Shown here one piece after another: positions 50,739 to 59,721 of a stretch of 64,000 nucleotides of DNA (position 1 is its first letter; every line of letters begins with the position of its first letter). The notes under the pieces were generated by a model, which did no database searches, was not told the origin of the DNA, and was given only the letters and a program-made list of their open reading frames with translations. The stretch spans positions 43,921 to 107,920 of the forward strand of contig CAJUDY010000005.1 in the NCBI GenBank assembly GCA_910584945.1. The letters run 5' to 3'. This stretch comes from an uncultured Lachnospiraceae bacterium. GTDB taxonomy: Bacteria > Bacillota > Clostridia > Lachnospirales > Lachnospiraceae. The position numbers and the translations under genes were made by a program.

Positions 50739-52886
50739 TCAGGCTCCCCTTCTTTCCGGATTCTCCAGCGTCAGACTGCCGATGGACTGGATCTGCACAT
50801 TGTTCGCGATCTCGTTAAAAGACAGCACTCTGACATTGGGATAAAACTGATCAATCAGCCGGTAAAAATGAACCCTCATTACCTGGGAGGTCAGAATCAC
50901 CGGACTCTGAGACAGACTGTTGAATTTCTTAAGCTGCTCTGTAATCTGGTTGATCAGACTTTGCAGCACTTCCGGATTCAGCGCCAGATAGTATCCCCGC
51001 TCTCCTTTGGAGAGGCAGCCTACCATGGTACGTTCCAGCTCCGAATCCATCGTAAGTACTTTCATACTGCCGTCCTCGCAGTAAAGCCGGGTAATCGTGC
51101 GCTTCAGCGCCGTCCGGATACGTTCGATCAGTCCATCCACATCCTTGATTGGCAGCCCTGTCTCTGAGATACTCTCCAGAGCCGTCTCGATGATCGTCTC
51201 CATGTCCTTGATGGGGACCCCCTCTCTCAGAAGACTGGTCAGGATCTTCTGGAACAGACTGTAATTGATAAAATTCGGGAACGCCTCCTCGATCAGTTCC
51301 GGCGCAATCTTCTTGGTGTTTTCCACCAGATGGATGATCTCCTGTCTGGTCAGAAGCTCGTGAGCGTGCTGCTTTACCACCTCCGACAGGTGGGTGACCA
51401 GCACGGACAGAGGATCGATGACGGTGTACCCGTAGATCTCCGCCATCTCCCGGTCCTCCGGCCGGATCCACCGGCTGGGAATTCCGTAGGCCGGTTCGAT
51501 GGTCTCGATGCCGTCGATCTCCTTCTCCGGATTCTCCGGGTCCAGAGCCAGGAAGTAATCCACCAAAAGCTCGCCTCTGGCCACCTCTTCGCCTTTGATC
51601 TTGATACAGTACTGATTGGTATTCAGCCCCGAACTGTCTCTTAGGCGGATGGAGGGGATTACAAATCCCATATCCTGGGCATACTGTCTCCGGAAGATCA
51701 CGATCCGGTTGATCAGCTTTCCGCCCACGGATTCGTCCACCAGGGGAATAAGGCTGTAGCCGAATTCCATCTCGATGGGTTCCACCGTCAGCAGATTATA
51801 TACGTTATTGACGTCTTTATAGTATTCTTCTTCCGTCACCTGGCGAAGGCTCTCCTGGCCCTCCTCTCCCGGCATGGCGTCCGGCGCTCCCTCGAAGCCG
51901 CCGGGGCCGCCGGCCGCAAATCCCGCCGCCGCCATCGACGGCTCTTCCTTGATCCTTCTGGACAGGTAATACCCGCCCGCGATCAGACCCGCGGAGACGA
52001 TGACAAGCTGCAGAACCGGCATACCCGGGATCACCGTCAGCACCGCAACCACCACGCCGCTGATCATGATTGCCGTGGGCTGGGCGGTAAACTGCTTGGA
52101 GATATCTTCGTTCAGGCTTCCCTCCGCCACCGCTCTGGTGACAATCATACCGGTTGCGGTAGAGATCAAAAGCGACGGAATCTGGCCCACCAGGCCGTCG
52201 CCCACCGTCGCAATCGAGTAGGTGACCGCCACCTCGCCCAGCGTACCGCTTGCCTGGACCATACCGATGATGATACCGCCCACCAGGTTGATGCCAGTGG
52301 TGATCAGGGACATGACCGAATCGCCCTTTACGATCTTCGTAGCACCGTCCATGGAGCCGTAGAAATCCGCTTCTCTTTGAATCTTCTCACGCCGTATCCT
52401 GGCCTGCTGTTCGTTGATCAGGCCGGAGTTTAAGTCCGCGTCGATGGCCATCTGCTTACCGGGCATCGCGTCCAGGGTAAACCTGGCAGCAACCTCGGAG
52501 ACACGCTCCGCGCCCTTGGTGATCACCAGAAACTGCATCAACACGATGATCAGATAGATGACAAGACCTACCACCACGTTGCCCTGCAGGATAAAGTCGC
52601 CGAAAGCCTTGATGATCTGTCCGGAAGAACCGGAGTTCGTCAGGATGTTCCTTGTGGTAGACACGTTGATTCCAAGGCGGAACAGGGTCGTGATCAGAAG
52701 GAGCGACGGATAGATCGCGAATTCCAGCGGTTCCCTGATCGTCATGGTAATGATCAGGATCATCAGGGACAGGGATATATTCAAGATAATCGCCACATCT
52801 ACAATCGCTGCAGGCAGCGGAATAATCAACAATAATATGATTGTCAGTACAAAAAATACAACCGAATAGCTTAATAACTTTTTCAT
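50739..52886 (-). CDS. flhA: Flagellar export gate protein FlhA
   Basis: FlhA is the large export-gate subunit. The 715-aa protein has about eight membrane helices in the N-terminal 330 residues with the FHIPEP-type loop (ARFTLDAMPGKQMAIDADLN), and a cytoplasmic domain that docks substrates. A Gly/Ala/Pro-rich linker (about 325-350) joins them. The start at 52886 has GGAG upstream. Confidence 0.96.
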   Translation of the reverse strand: MKKLLSYSVVFFVLTIILLLIIPLPAAIVDVAIILNISLSLMILIITMTIREPLEFAIYPSLLLITTLFRLGINVSTTRNILTNSGSSGQIIKAFGDFILQGNVVVGLVIYLIIVLMQFLVITKGAERVSEVAARFTLDAMPGKQMAIDADLNSGLINEQQARIRREKIQREADFYGSMDGATKIVKGDSVMSLITTGINLVGGIIIGMVQASGTLGEVAVTYSIATVGDGLVGQIPSLLISTATGMIVTRAVAEGSLNEDISKQFTAQPTAIMISGVVVAVLTVIPGMPVLQLVIVSAGLIAGGYYLSRRIKEEPSMAAAGFAAGGPGGFEGAPDAMPGEEGQESLRQVTEEEYYKDVNNVYNLLTVEPIEMEFGYSLIPLVDESVGGKLINRIVIFRRQYAQDMGFVIPSIRLRDSSGLNTNQYCIKIKGEEVARGELLVDYFLALDPENPEKEIDGIETIEPAYGIPSRWIRPEDREMAEIYGYTVIDPLSVLVTHLSEVVKQHAHELLTRQEIIHLVENTKKIAPELIEEAFPNFINYSLFQKILTSLLREGVPIKDMETIIETALESISETGLPIKDVDGLIERIRTALKRTITRLYCEDGSMKVLTMDSELERTMVGCLSKGERGYYLALNPEVLQSLINQITEQLKKFNSLSQSPVILTSQVMRVHFYRLIDQFYPNVRVLSFNEIANNVQIQSIGSLTLENPERRGA

Positions 52887-52953
52887 GTAAGACTCCATCA
52901 TCTATACAGACTATGCGGATGCCGCCTTCTCCATACGTAAGGAAAGGAGGAAG

Positions 52954-54036
52954 CTACTTGAGCATCTCGTCTCTGTGGTCCAGCCGGTAGATGTATACCA
53001 GAAGCTCGGCCACGGCGCCGTAGAACTCCGGCGGGATCTCCCGACCCACCTCACAGGACGCGTAAAGCCCCCTGGCCAGCGGCCGGTTCTCCAGCACGAA
53101 TACTCCGTGTTCTTCGGCGACTTCGATGATCCGAAGGGCCAGATAATCCTTTCCCATGGCAAGCACCATGGGCGCCCCGTGCTTCTCCGGATCATATTTT
53201 AACGCAACGGCAAAATGCGTAGGGTTCCTGACGACCACATCTGCCTCCGGTACGCTCTGCATCATTCTGCTCATTGCCATCTGTCTCTGGATTTTCCGGA
53301 TTCGGCTCTTGATCTCCGGATTTCCTTCTGTCATCTTGTATTCTTCTTTGACTTCCTGCTTGGTCATCTTCAGGTTATTCTCAAAGTCCCATCTCTGATA
53401 CAGAAAATCAAAGAACCCCACCACGGCAAAGGCAATGCAGACATTCTTTACCAGATTGAACACCATCTGAAGCATCTCAATCGTGGAAGGTAAGATGGGC
53501 ATATCAATCATACGGGCGATAGGACTTAGATCGCTTCTGACCATATTATAGAGCAGCACCAGAAGGATTGCCACTTTAATCAGGTTTTTTATGAGGTCCA
53601 CAAGTTTTTTTAAGCCAAAGAGCTTTCGTATCCCGCTGATGGGATTGAGCTTGCTGAACTTCGGCTTCACGGTCTCCATGGTGAAGAGAAATCTTGTCTG
53701 GATTCCATGACCCAGAATTCCCAGGACCGCGGAGATCCCCAGAAGCGGCAGCGCACATTTTAAAAGAGAGACCATCGAATAGACGTAGATCTGGGGCGAA
53801 TTCTCAAAAGGCGCGTCCTGACTGATGGCGGAAAAAAAGAATTCCATGTATTCCCGCACGGTGTCGTAGATGAACGGAAGTATCTTTTTCGCCATCCAGA
53901 ATACACCGAAGAGCATCAGCACGGTGACGATGTCTTTGCTCTGGAAGACGTTTCCCTTTTTTCTCGCGTCATTTCTTCGTTTACTGGTTGGCTGTTCGGT
54001 CTTCTCCTGTCCGTTCGCCTCCGCCAAGTTCACCAC
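52954..54036 (-). CDS. flhB: Flagellar export switch protein FlhB
   Basis: FlhB switches export from hook to filament by cleaving itself at NPTH, seen as VVRNPTHFAVAL near residue 260. Four membrane helices precede a C-terminal cytoplasmic domain. The frame opens at a GTG, but a TTG three codons later (MAEANGQEKTEQ) is better spaced from AAGGGAG. It is separated from fliR by an unusual 159-nt hairpin-rich gap. Confidence 0.95.
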   Translation of the reverse strand: MVNLAEANGQEKTEQPTSKRRNDARKKGNVFQSKDIVTVLMLFGVFWMAKKILPFIYDTVREYMEFFFSAISQDAPFENSPQIYVYSMVSLLKCALPLLGISAVLGILGHGIQTRFLFTMETVKPKFSKLNPISGIRKLFGLKKLVDLIKNLIKVAILLVLLYNMVRSDLSPIARMIDMPILPSTIEMLQMVFNLVKNVCIAFAVVGFFDFLYQRWDFENNLKMTKQEVKEEYKMTEGNPEIKSRIRKIQRQMAMSRMMQSVPEADVVVRNPTHFAVALKYDPEKHGAPMVLAMGKDYLALRIIEVAEEHGVFVLENRPLARGLYASCEVGREIPPEFYGAVAELLVYIYRLDHRDEMLK

Positions 54037-54195
54037 TCCCTTCTGGAGTACCGGTAGCCCGCAGTGCGCGCTCCAAAGCCTTCGGCTATCTCGCTCACGG
54101 GCTTCGCCCTATCAAACTGTAATCTGACAAAATCGTCAGCAAGCTGCCGTTTTGTCATCTTCCACTTGGGGCACTGCTCATTGCCTACATGAACA
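54037..54195 (-). repeat. Hairpin-rich intergenic element between fliR and flhB
   Basis: The coding strand shows several local stems: CTGACGATTTTGTCAG, GGGCGAAGCCC and AGCCGAAGGCT in a row. No frame is open. Every other junction between fliY and fliR is under 20 nt or overlapping, so this gap stands out. It could be an inserted repeat or an RNA processing or translational control site for flhB. Confidence 0.55.
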
Positions 54196-54948
54196 TCATA
54201 CCATAAGTAACAGGGCTTCTTCTATATATAAAAACAAATTGTCAATAATTGCATACAGCTTGCTGGCGATGGGATTGAACATATAGACCAGCATCATCAG
54301 CCCTACGATAATCTTTAACTGGAAGTTGACTGCGAACACGTTGATCTGGGGAATGATTCTCATAAGAATTCCCACGGCGGCCTCCACCACCAGCTCCATG
54401 GCAAGGATAGGGAACGCAAGCTGCAATCCGGTGGTGATGCTGGTCTTGAAGATCTCCACCATCAGCCGGGAAAGCTCCGGCCGGATCACCACTTCTCCAA
54501 AGGGCACCATTCTCGCGCTGGAATAAATCAGCGCCATCAGGCGCACATGCCCGTCGCCCGCCAGAAATAAAAGCACCAGGAATGTATAATACATTCCCGA
54601 CGTGATGGTCATCTGTGTATGATACTGGGGATCATACACCTGAGCCATGGACAGACCCATGATATAATCCAGCACCGCAGCGGCAAAGCGGACCACTGCA
54701 AAGGACAGCTCCATGGAAAATCCGATGGCAAACCCCACCATCAGTTCTTTGATCAGCATGACCGCGAACTCCAGCATCCCCACCGGTTCATGGGCCAGCA
54801 CTCCGTCCGTGGACGCGTACATCAGAAAAGAAAGGGTGAAGATCATGGCTCCCTTGGCAGCATTCGGTATATTGGAGCGTCCCAGTACCGGATTCATGAC
54901 GACCGCTCCGGTCATACGCATGAATACCAGTGCGAAAAGGATGAACAT
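54196..54948 (-). CDS. fliR: Flagellar export protein FliR
   Basis: The 250-aa membrane protein has about six hydrophobic segments and family stretches such as LVFMRMTGAVVMNPVLGRS and GFAIGFSMELSFAVVRFAA. FliR forms the core export gate with FliP and FliQ. The start at 54948 follows GACGGGG and lies 6 nt after fliQ. Confidence 0.95.
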   Translation of the reverse strand: MFILFALVFMRMTGAVVMNPVLGRSNIPNAAKGAMIFTLSFLMYASTDGVLAHEPVGMLEFAVMLIKELMVGFAIGFSMELSFAVVRFAAAVLDYIMGLSMAQVYDPQYHTQMTITSGMYYTFLVLLFLAGDGHVRLMALIYSSARMVPFGEVVIRPELSRLMVEIFKTSITTGLQLAFPILAMELVVEAAVGILMRIIPQINVFAVNFQLKIIVGLMMLVYMFNPIASKLYAIIDNLFLYIEEALLLMV

Positions 54949-54954
54949 GCCCCG

Positions 54955-55218
54955 TCAGCCTCCTGCGATCAAAGAGATCATCTGCTTTAAGAAATCCTGC
55001 AGCATGGTCATAATGCTGCCTCCCAGGAATCCCATAACCGCCAGAATCGCCAGAAACTTGGGCACAAAGGTCAAGGTCTGCTCACTGATCTGCGTGGCCG
55101 CCTGAAAAATGGAAATAATCACGCCCACCACCATACTGACCAGCAGAAAGGGCAGGGAAAGCCTTAAGGCAAGCTGAAAGGCCTGATATAAGATATCGAG
55201 TACTTCAAGTTCGGACAT
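54955..55218 (-). CDS. fliQ: Flagellar export protein FliQ
   Basis: The 87-aa protein has two membrane helices and the family pattern LRLSLPFLLVSMVVGVIISI then FQAATQISEQTLTFVPK. It packs around FliP in the export gate. It lies between fliP and fliR. Confidence 0.95.
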   Translation of the reverse strand: MSELEVLDILYQAFQLALRLSLPFLLVSMVVGVIISIFQAATQISEQTLTFVPKFLAILAVMGFLGGSIMTMLQDFLKQMISLIAGG

Positions 55219-55236
55219 GGGCAACTCCTTTCCTGC

Positions 55237-55893
55237 TTATACAAAGCTTTCGACAATGCCGGTAAACAACAGTTCCCAGCCGTTCACCGTCACAAAGAGC
55301 AGAAGCTTAAAGGGCAGAGAAACCATCGCCGGCGGCAGCATAACCATACCCATGGACATCAGGGTCGTGGACACGATGATATCCACCAGCAAAAAGGGCA
55401 GATAGATAAAGAAGCCTGCCATGAACCCTCTTTTCAACTCGCTGGTCATAAAAGACGGGACCACGACTGTCAGAGAATAGTCCATCGGATCTTCTTCTAT
55501 CTGTGCTCCCGACATATTGACAAAATTATCCAGCGTATCCACTTCCGTGTTGCGCAGCATGAACTCCTTCAAAGGAACGATCATGCGGTCGATGGCCTCG
55601 TCCTGACTGATCTCCTCCCTCAGATAAGGCTGATACGCCTCCTCGTTAATTCTTGTAATCACCGGGTTCATGATGTACAATGTCAAAAAAAGCGCGATTC
55701 CCACCAGAACCATATTGGGTGGGGACTGCTGAACGCCCATCGCATTCCTTGTAAAGGAGATGATGATGATGGTTCTTGTAAAAGAAGTCATCATGATCAC
55801 AATGGAAGGCAGCAGAGCCGCCATGGTCAGCAGGAATACCAATTCCAGAGTGGGAACGCTCCCACCATTCAGCTGTGTCAAAAGATCGCTCAT
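55237..55893 (-). CDS. fliP: Flagellar export protein FliP
   Basis: The 218-aa protein has four membrane helices and the signatures FTRTIIIISFTRNAMGVQQS with PPNMVLVGIALFLT, and MVMLPPAMVSLPFKLLLF. The cleavable signal peptide typical of many FliP proteins is not seen; the chain starts with a short soluble stretch (MSDLLTQLNGGSVP). Its ATG overlaps the fliO stop (ATGA). Confidence 0.95.
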   Translation of the reverse strand: MSDLLTQLNGGSVPTLELVFLLTMAALLPSIVIMMTSFTRTIIIISFTRNAMGVQQSPPNMVLVGIALFLTLYIMNPVITRINEEAYQPYLREEISQDEAIDRMIVPLKEFMLRNTEVDTLDNFVNMSGAQIEEDPMDYSLTVVVPSFMTSELKRGFMAGFFIYLPFLLVDIIVSTTLMSMGMVMLPPAMVSLPFKLLLFVTVNGWELLFTGIVESFV

Positions 55894-56249
55894 CTGTCAA
55901 CTCCGTTTTTCTCTTTGTGGAACTTTTTATACTTCTCCAGAAGTTCCTGAAAAGAAGGCAGCTCCGTGCCGCCGGTACTTTGGGGCATGTCCGCCTCAAA
56001 CTCTCCCTCCACTTCCGAAAGGAGCTGAATTCCCGCCTGACTGACGCCGACCAGATAATGATGCTCTCCTGCCTTTAACAGGAGGATTCTTCGATCCTGC
56101 CCCACCTGAAGCTGACTTAAGATCTTCAGGTTGCCGCCGGAGCAGGAATCTTTCACCCACTGTTTTCCCAGCATCCGGCTGCACCAGTACGCCAGGAATA
56201 ATACGCCGACTACGGTCAGTATGGCGTTAAATAAAGACAACGTCCCCAT
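55890..56249 (-). CDS. fliO: Flagellar export-gate assembly protein FliO
   Basis: The 119-aa protein has one N-terminal membrane helix and a small beta-rich domain (LKILSQLQVGQDRRILLLKA, HYLVGVS), then a charged tail. FliO helps assemble the FliP ring. The ATG at 56249 is used in preference to a TTG overlapping the fliY stop. Confidence 0.9.
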   Translation of the reverse strand: MGTLSLFNAILTVVGVLFLAYWCSRMLGKQWVKDSCSGGNLKILSQLQVGQDRRILLLKAGEHHYLVGVSQAGIQLLSEVEGEFEADMPQSTGGTELPSFQELLEKYKKFHKEKNGVDR

Positions 56250-56251
56250 GA

Positions 56252-57676
56252 TCAAAGGCTTTCCGGATTGATCTCTTTGGATACGATCTCCGTGATACGG
56301 ATACCGAAGTTATCCTCCACCACGACGATATCTCCCCGGGCGATGCACTGTCCGTTGACGAACAGATCCACCTGTTCTCCCGCCATCTTATCCAGAACCA
56401 CCAGAGTACCCTGGGTGAATTCCAGGATGTCGCGTACCAGTCTCTTGGTCCGGCCGATCTCCACGGAGATCTCCAGGGGCACTTTCATCAGCATTTCCTG
56501 ATTGGTCTTATCCTCGATGCCGTCTCCGGATTCGTCACGGATCTGATCAGAAGACAGAGGACGGATAATCGAACTTTCCTTTTTCGACGGTTCCGGAGCC
56601 TTGGAGGCCTTCATCATCTCCATCATATGCATCTGTGTCTGCTGCATCTGATTGAGCAGCTGAAGCATCATCGGGTCCATGGCCGGAGCGGGCGCCGGGT
56701 ACGGATAGTAGGGCTGCTGCGGGGCCTGAGCCGCCTGGGGCTGCTGTACCGGAGCTGTCGGCTGCGGTTCCGGGGCAGGCGCGCTCATGGACGACATCAG
56801 AGCGTCCATCTCCTCCTGGGACATGCTTCCTCCCGTGGAAGCCGTAGGCGCGGGTTCCGGTGCGGGCGCGCTCATGGACGCCATCAGCGCATCCATCTCC
56901 TCCTGGGACATGCTTCCTCCCGTGGAGTCCGTAGGCGCGGGTTCCGGTGCGGGCGCGCTCATGGACGCCATCAACGCATCCATCTCTTCCTGAGACATGC
57001 TTCCTCCCGCGGAAGCCGCCGGCGCTTCCGGCTGCGGTTCTGGTTCCGGCGCAGTCTCCTTCACCGGTTCGGGTGTGCTGTCTCCTCCCAATCCGAAGGG
57101 CGTCAGAAGACGTTTCGCAAGGTCGGTAGACATAATATTCATAAATTCACTGTTCAGTTTCTCTTCAATCTCCAGGCGGAAGCGGACCACTACCATCCCC
57201 TCTTCCTCCGGAAAATATTTCTCTTTGAATTCCTCCGGCTCCCCCACGTCAAAAGACTTGGGAGTGGAGATGTTCACCGGGAACCCCAAAAACTCCGACA
57301 AAGCCGTCGCCGAAGCCCCCATCATCTGATTCATGATCTCGCAGATGGCACTGATGCAGATTTCGTCCATCTCGAAGGCTTCTTCCCCGGGAACCTCTCC
57401 CAGCAGCGTGCCTACGATGATGCGTACATCCTCCTTGCGGAACATCATGACATTCTTGCCTGCCAGACCTTCGACATAAGCAATCTCCACACCGATGGCC
57501 GGTTCCAGTTTCTTGAACTCGAACTCTTCCCGGCTCTGGACCCGCACAACCGGTGTTGTAATATCCACCTTTGTGCCCAGCAGAGTGGAAACTGCCGTTG
57601 CCGAGGCGCCGAGACTGATGTTCATAATCTCGCCTATGGCATCGATTTCCATTTCATTAAAGGTGCTAGCGCCCAT
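56252..57676 (-). CDS. fliY: Flagellar switch protein FliY with a triplicated FliM-like motif
   Basis: The 474-aa C-ring protein has an N-terminal CheC-type phosphatase domain with both ExxN sites (DAIGEIMNISLG, E16/N19; SAICEIMNQMMG, E113/N116) and a C-terminal FliN domain (about 395-474; LEISVEIGRTKRLVRDIL). Between them lies a long Pro/Ala/Gln-rich linker. It contains three 29-residue repeats, each with SMSQEEMDALM (near 226, 255 and 284), closely resembling the FliM N-terminal LSQSQIDALLKSM that binds CheY-P. In B. subtilis FliY such a motif is single and at the N-terminus. A Met-rich stretch (MMLQLLNQMQQTQMHMMEMM) follows. Confidence 0.93.
   Translation of the reverse strand: MGASTFNEMEIDAIGEIMNISLGASATAVSTLLGTKVDITTPVVRVQSREEFEFKKLEPAIGVEIAYVEGLAGKNVMMFRKEDVRIIVGTLLGEVPGEEAFEMDEICISAICEIMNQMMGASATALSEFLGFPVNISTPKSFDVGEPEEFKEKYFPEEEGMVVVRFRLEIEEKLNSEFMNIMSTDLAKRLLTPFGLGGDSTPEPVKETAPEPEPQPEAPAASAGGSMSQEEMDALMASMSAPAPEPAPTDSTGGSMSQEEMDALMASMSAPAPEPAPTASTGGSMSQEEMDALMSSMSAPAPEPQPTAPVQQPQAAQAPQQPYYPYPAPAPAMDPMMLQLLNQMQQTQMHMMEMMKASKAPEPSKKESSIIRPLSSDQIRDESGDGIEDKTNQEMLMKVPLEISVEIGRTKRLVRDILEFTQGTLVVLDKMAGEQVDLFVNGQCIARGDIVVVEDNFGIRITEIVSKEINPESL
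56750..57005. repeat. 87-bp in-frame tandem repeat inside fliY
   Basis: Three near-identical 87-bp units encode 29-residue repeats. Substitutions are few and mostly at single positions (Asp/Ala, Ala/Ser). The high identity at DNA level suggests recent duplication or ongoing copy-number change. Confidence 0.92.
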
Positions 57677-57721
57677 TTTTCAATCTCCTTTTGTCATTAT
57701 TTCATTCTAGCAGACGGAATA

Positions 57722-58171
57722 TTACTTGCCGATCTCCAGCGCTTTCTGCGCCATGGCCTTGATGGCATTGAGCGCGGTAACATTCGCGTCATAGGATCTG
57801 GTCGCTGACATGGAGTCCACCGTCTCCTTCAGAAGATCTACATTGGGCATCTCGACAAAACCGCTCTCGTCCGCATCCGGATGTCCCGGATTATAGACCA
57901 TCTTCATCTCGCGGTCGTCTTCCACAATCTCGGCAACCCGCACGCCGACTCCCTGGCTGCTGATTCCCTTTCCGTTTGCGGCGCTCCTTAAGGCGTCCCG
58001 GAAGCTGTGGGTCCCGTAGCTTTCAAAGACCACATCCTTCCTGCGGTATGCGCCGCCCGCTTCGGTCCTCGTTGTATCCATATTGGTAATATTTTCCGCC
58101 GCAATATCCATCCTGAGTCTCTGGGCGCTGAGTCCGGAAGCGCAGATATCAAAAGAACTTAAAAAAGCCAT
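57722..58171 (-). CDS. flgC: Flagellar proximal rod protein FlgC
   Basis: The 149-aa protein has the FlgC opening (MAFLSSFDICASGLSAQRLR, MDIAAENITNMDTTRT), the conserved YNPGHPDADESGFVEMPNV and the C-terminal helix (VDSMSATRSYDANVTALNAI). Its usual place is beside flgB and fliE at the operon front. Here it lies alone between fliY and cheY, so it is a relocated flgC or a second paralogue. It has a good AGGAGG ribosome site. Confidence 0.88.
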   Translation of the reverse strand: MAFLSSFDICASGLSAQRLRMDIAAENITNMDTTRTEAGGAYRRKDVVFESYGTHSFRDALRSAANGKGISSQGVGVRVAEIVEDDREMKMVYNPGHPDADESGFVEMPNVDLLKETVDSMSATRSYDANVTALNAIKAMAQKALEIGK

Positions 58172-58191
58172 TCCCTCTATCCTCCTGACCT

Positions 58192-58554
58192 TTACTGTCC
58201 TAAGATGGTCTTTACGGTCTCTACAATACGCTCCTGATTAAAAGGCTTCACGATGAAGTCCTTCGCTCCGGATTTGATCGCATCCACAACCATGCTCTCC
58301 TGACCCATGGCCGTGCACATCACAATCTTGGCGTCCGGATGGTTGCCCCGGATTGCCTTTAAAGCCTGAAGCCCGTCCATATTCGGCATGGTAATATCCA
58401 TGATCACCATATCTGGGCTCTCCTCTTCGTACTTTTTCACTGCCTCCGCTCCATCCTGGGCTTCCACAAAGTTGTCATATCCGCTTTCGGTCAGAGCCTT
58501 CTTCACCATCATTCTCATAAATGCAGCATCATCAACCAGCATAATCTTCGCCAT
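58192..58554 (-). CDS. cheY: Chemotaxis response regulator CheY
   Basis: The 120-aa single receiver domain has the acidic pair in MLVDDAAFMR, the phospho-Asp in VIMDITMPNMDG, the Thr in VMCTAMGQ and the Lys in IVKPFN. Phosphorylated CheY binds FliM and probably FliY to change rotation. It is in the same operon as its targets and phosphatases. Confidence 0.95.
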   Translation of the reverse strand: MAKIMLVDDAAFMRMMVKKALTESGYDNFVEAQDGAEAVKKYEEESPDMVIMDITMPNMDGLQALKAIRGNHPDAKIVMCTAMGQESMVVDAIKSGAKDFIVKPFNQERIVETVKTILGQ

Positions 58555-58596
58555 TGTCTTTTCCTCTCTCTCATAAAAAAATTAATATGTAGTCTT

Positions 58597-59661
58597 TTAT
58601 TCAGATGCGGCTGTTTCCAGTTCTTCCGTGAGCTCTTCTTCTTCGTCATAAAGCCTTTGGTTAATCCGCACCGCCACATTCTTTTTAAATATGCCCATCT
58701 TGCCGGTAAACCATGCCTGCCTGCCCACAAAGAGCCGTACGTCATGATCTTTCGGCTTGCTCATATCGATGACATCTCCTTCTTTCAGATGGTAGATATC
58801 ATCCAGATCCAGAGAGATCGTTCCGAGCTGTCCGGTAATCGGAAGCATGGATTCCCGGATATTATCCAGAATCGTCTCCCGGTTATCTTCATAGTCATAA
58901 CCTCTTGCCAGATGCTTGCGGCTGTCGATAATCTGGAAAATGGATTCCAGAAGAGTACCCGGCATACAGATCCGGATCTTCTCCGACGCCAGGCCTGCCA
59001 GGTCCACGTTCAGGTGAATGATCGCCACCGTCTCGTCCAGACCCACGTCCTGCATCATGCTGGGATTGTCTTCAATCCTCTGGGCTTTGAACTCCATACC
59101 AATGTAATTGGCAAACCCGTCTTTTAATGCCTGAATCAAATAGGAAAGAATCCGCCGATACAGCGCGATTTCCACATCTGAGTACCGGTACCCCGGTTTT
59201 ACCTTAATCACTTCCTCTGATCCGCCCAGCATATGGTCTACCAGAGTGATTACAAGCCCCGGCGACACATAGATCATAAGAGGCACCAGGTTCTTATTCA
59301 GATCCTGAATCGTGGCTTCCACCAGCGTCACCGCATCATTCTCATTTAACGAGTTTACGTATTCATAATATCGGCGTTCCTGTACTTCCATCACCGTGAT
59401 ATCGGTCATAACCCGGAATACGCCGTTGATCTGGGAGGTGATGATCCTGGCATAATTCTCAAACACGCTGGTCAGGATCTTCAACTTATCCTTTGTAAAC
59501 TTTCTCGGGCTGTAGAAATCATACTTGCTGTACTTGACTTCTTCTGTCACAGCCTTTTCTTTTTTAACCTCTTTTTCCGTCTCCACCGGCGCACTGTCGC
59601 CGCCGGAACTCATGGATTTCAAAAGGGCGTCAATCTGACTTTGGGACAATACGTCTGCCAT
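58597..59661 (-). CDS. fliM: Flagellar motor switch protein FliM
   Basis: The 354-aa protein starts MADVLSQSQIDALLKSMSSG, the CheY-P-binding peptide. The middle domain has VMEVQERRYYEYVNSLNEND and the GGSEEV loop, and a C-terminal FliN-like domain follows. The start at 59661 has AGAGGTGG upstream; the eight earlier codons are excluded. It follows motB by 60 nt with no fliL between. Confidence 0.95.
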   Translation of the reverse strand: MADVLSQSQIDALLKSMSSGGDSAPVETEKEVKKEKAVTEEVKYSKYDFYSPRKFTKDKLKILTSVFENYARIITSQINGVFRVMTDITVMEVQERRYYEYVNSLNENDAVTLVEATIQDLNKNLVPLMIYVSPGLVITLVDHMLGGSEEVIKVKPGYRYSDVEIALYRRILSYLIQALKDGFANYIGMEFKAQRIEDNPSMMQDVGLDETVAIIHLNVDLAGLASEKIRICMPGTLLESIFQIIDSRKHLARGYDYEDNRETILDNIRESMLPITGQLGTISLDLDDIYHLKEGDVIDMSKPKDHDVRLFVGRQAWFTGKMGIFKKNVAVRINQRLYDEEEELTEELETAASE

Positions 59662-59721
59662 CTGAAAAAGCCACCTCTTATTCAAGTTCCGCTTCCGCCA
59701 GGAAGCGGACTTATTTTATAG

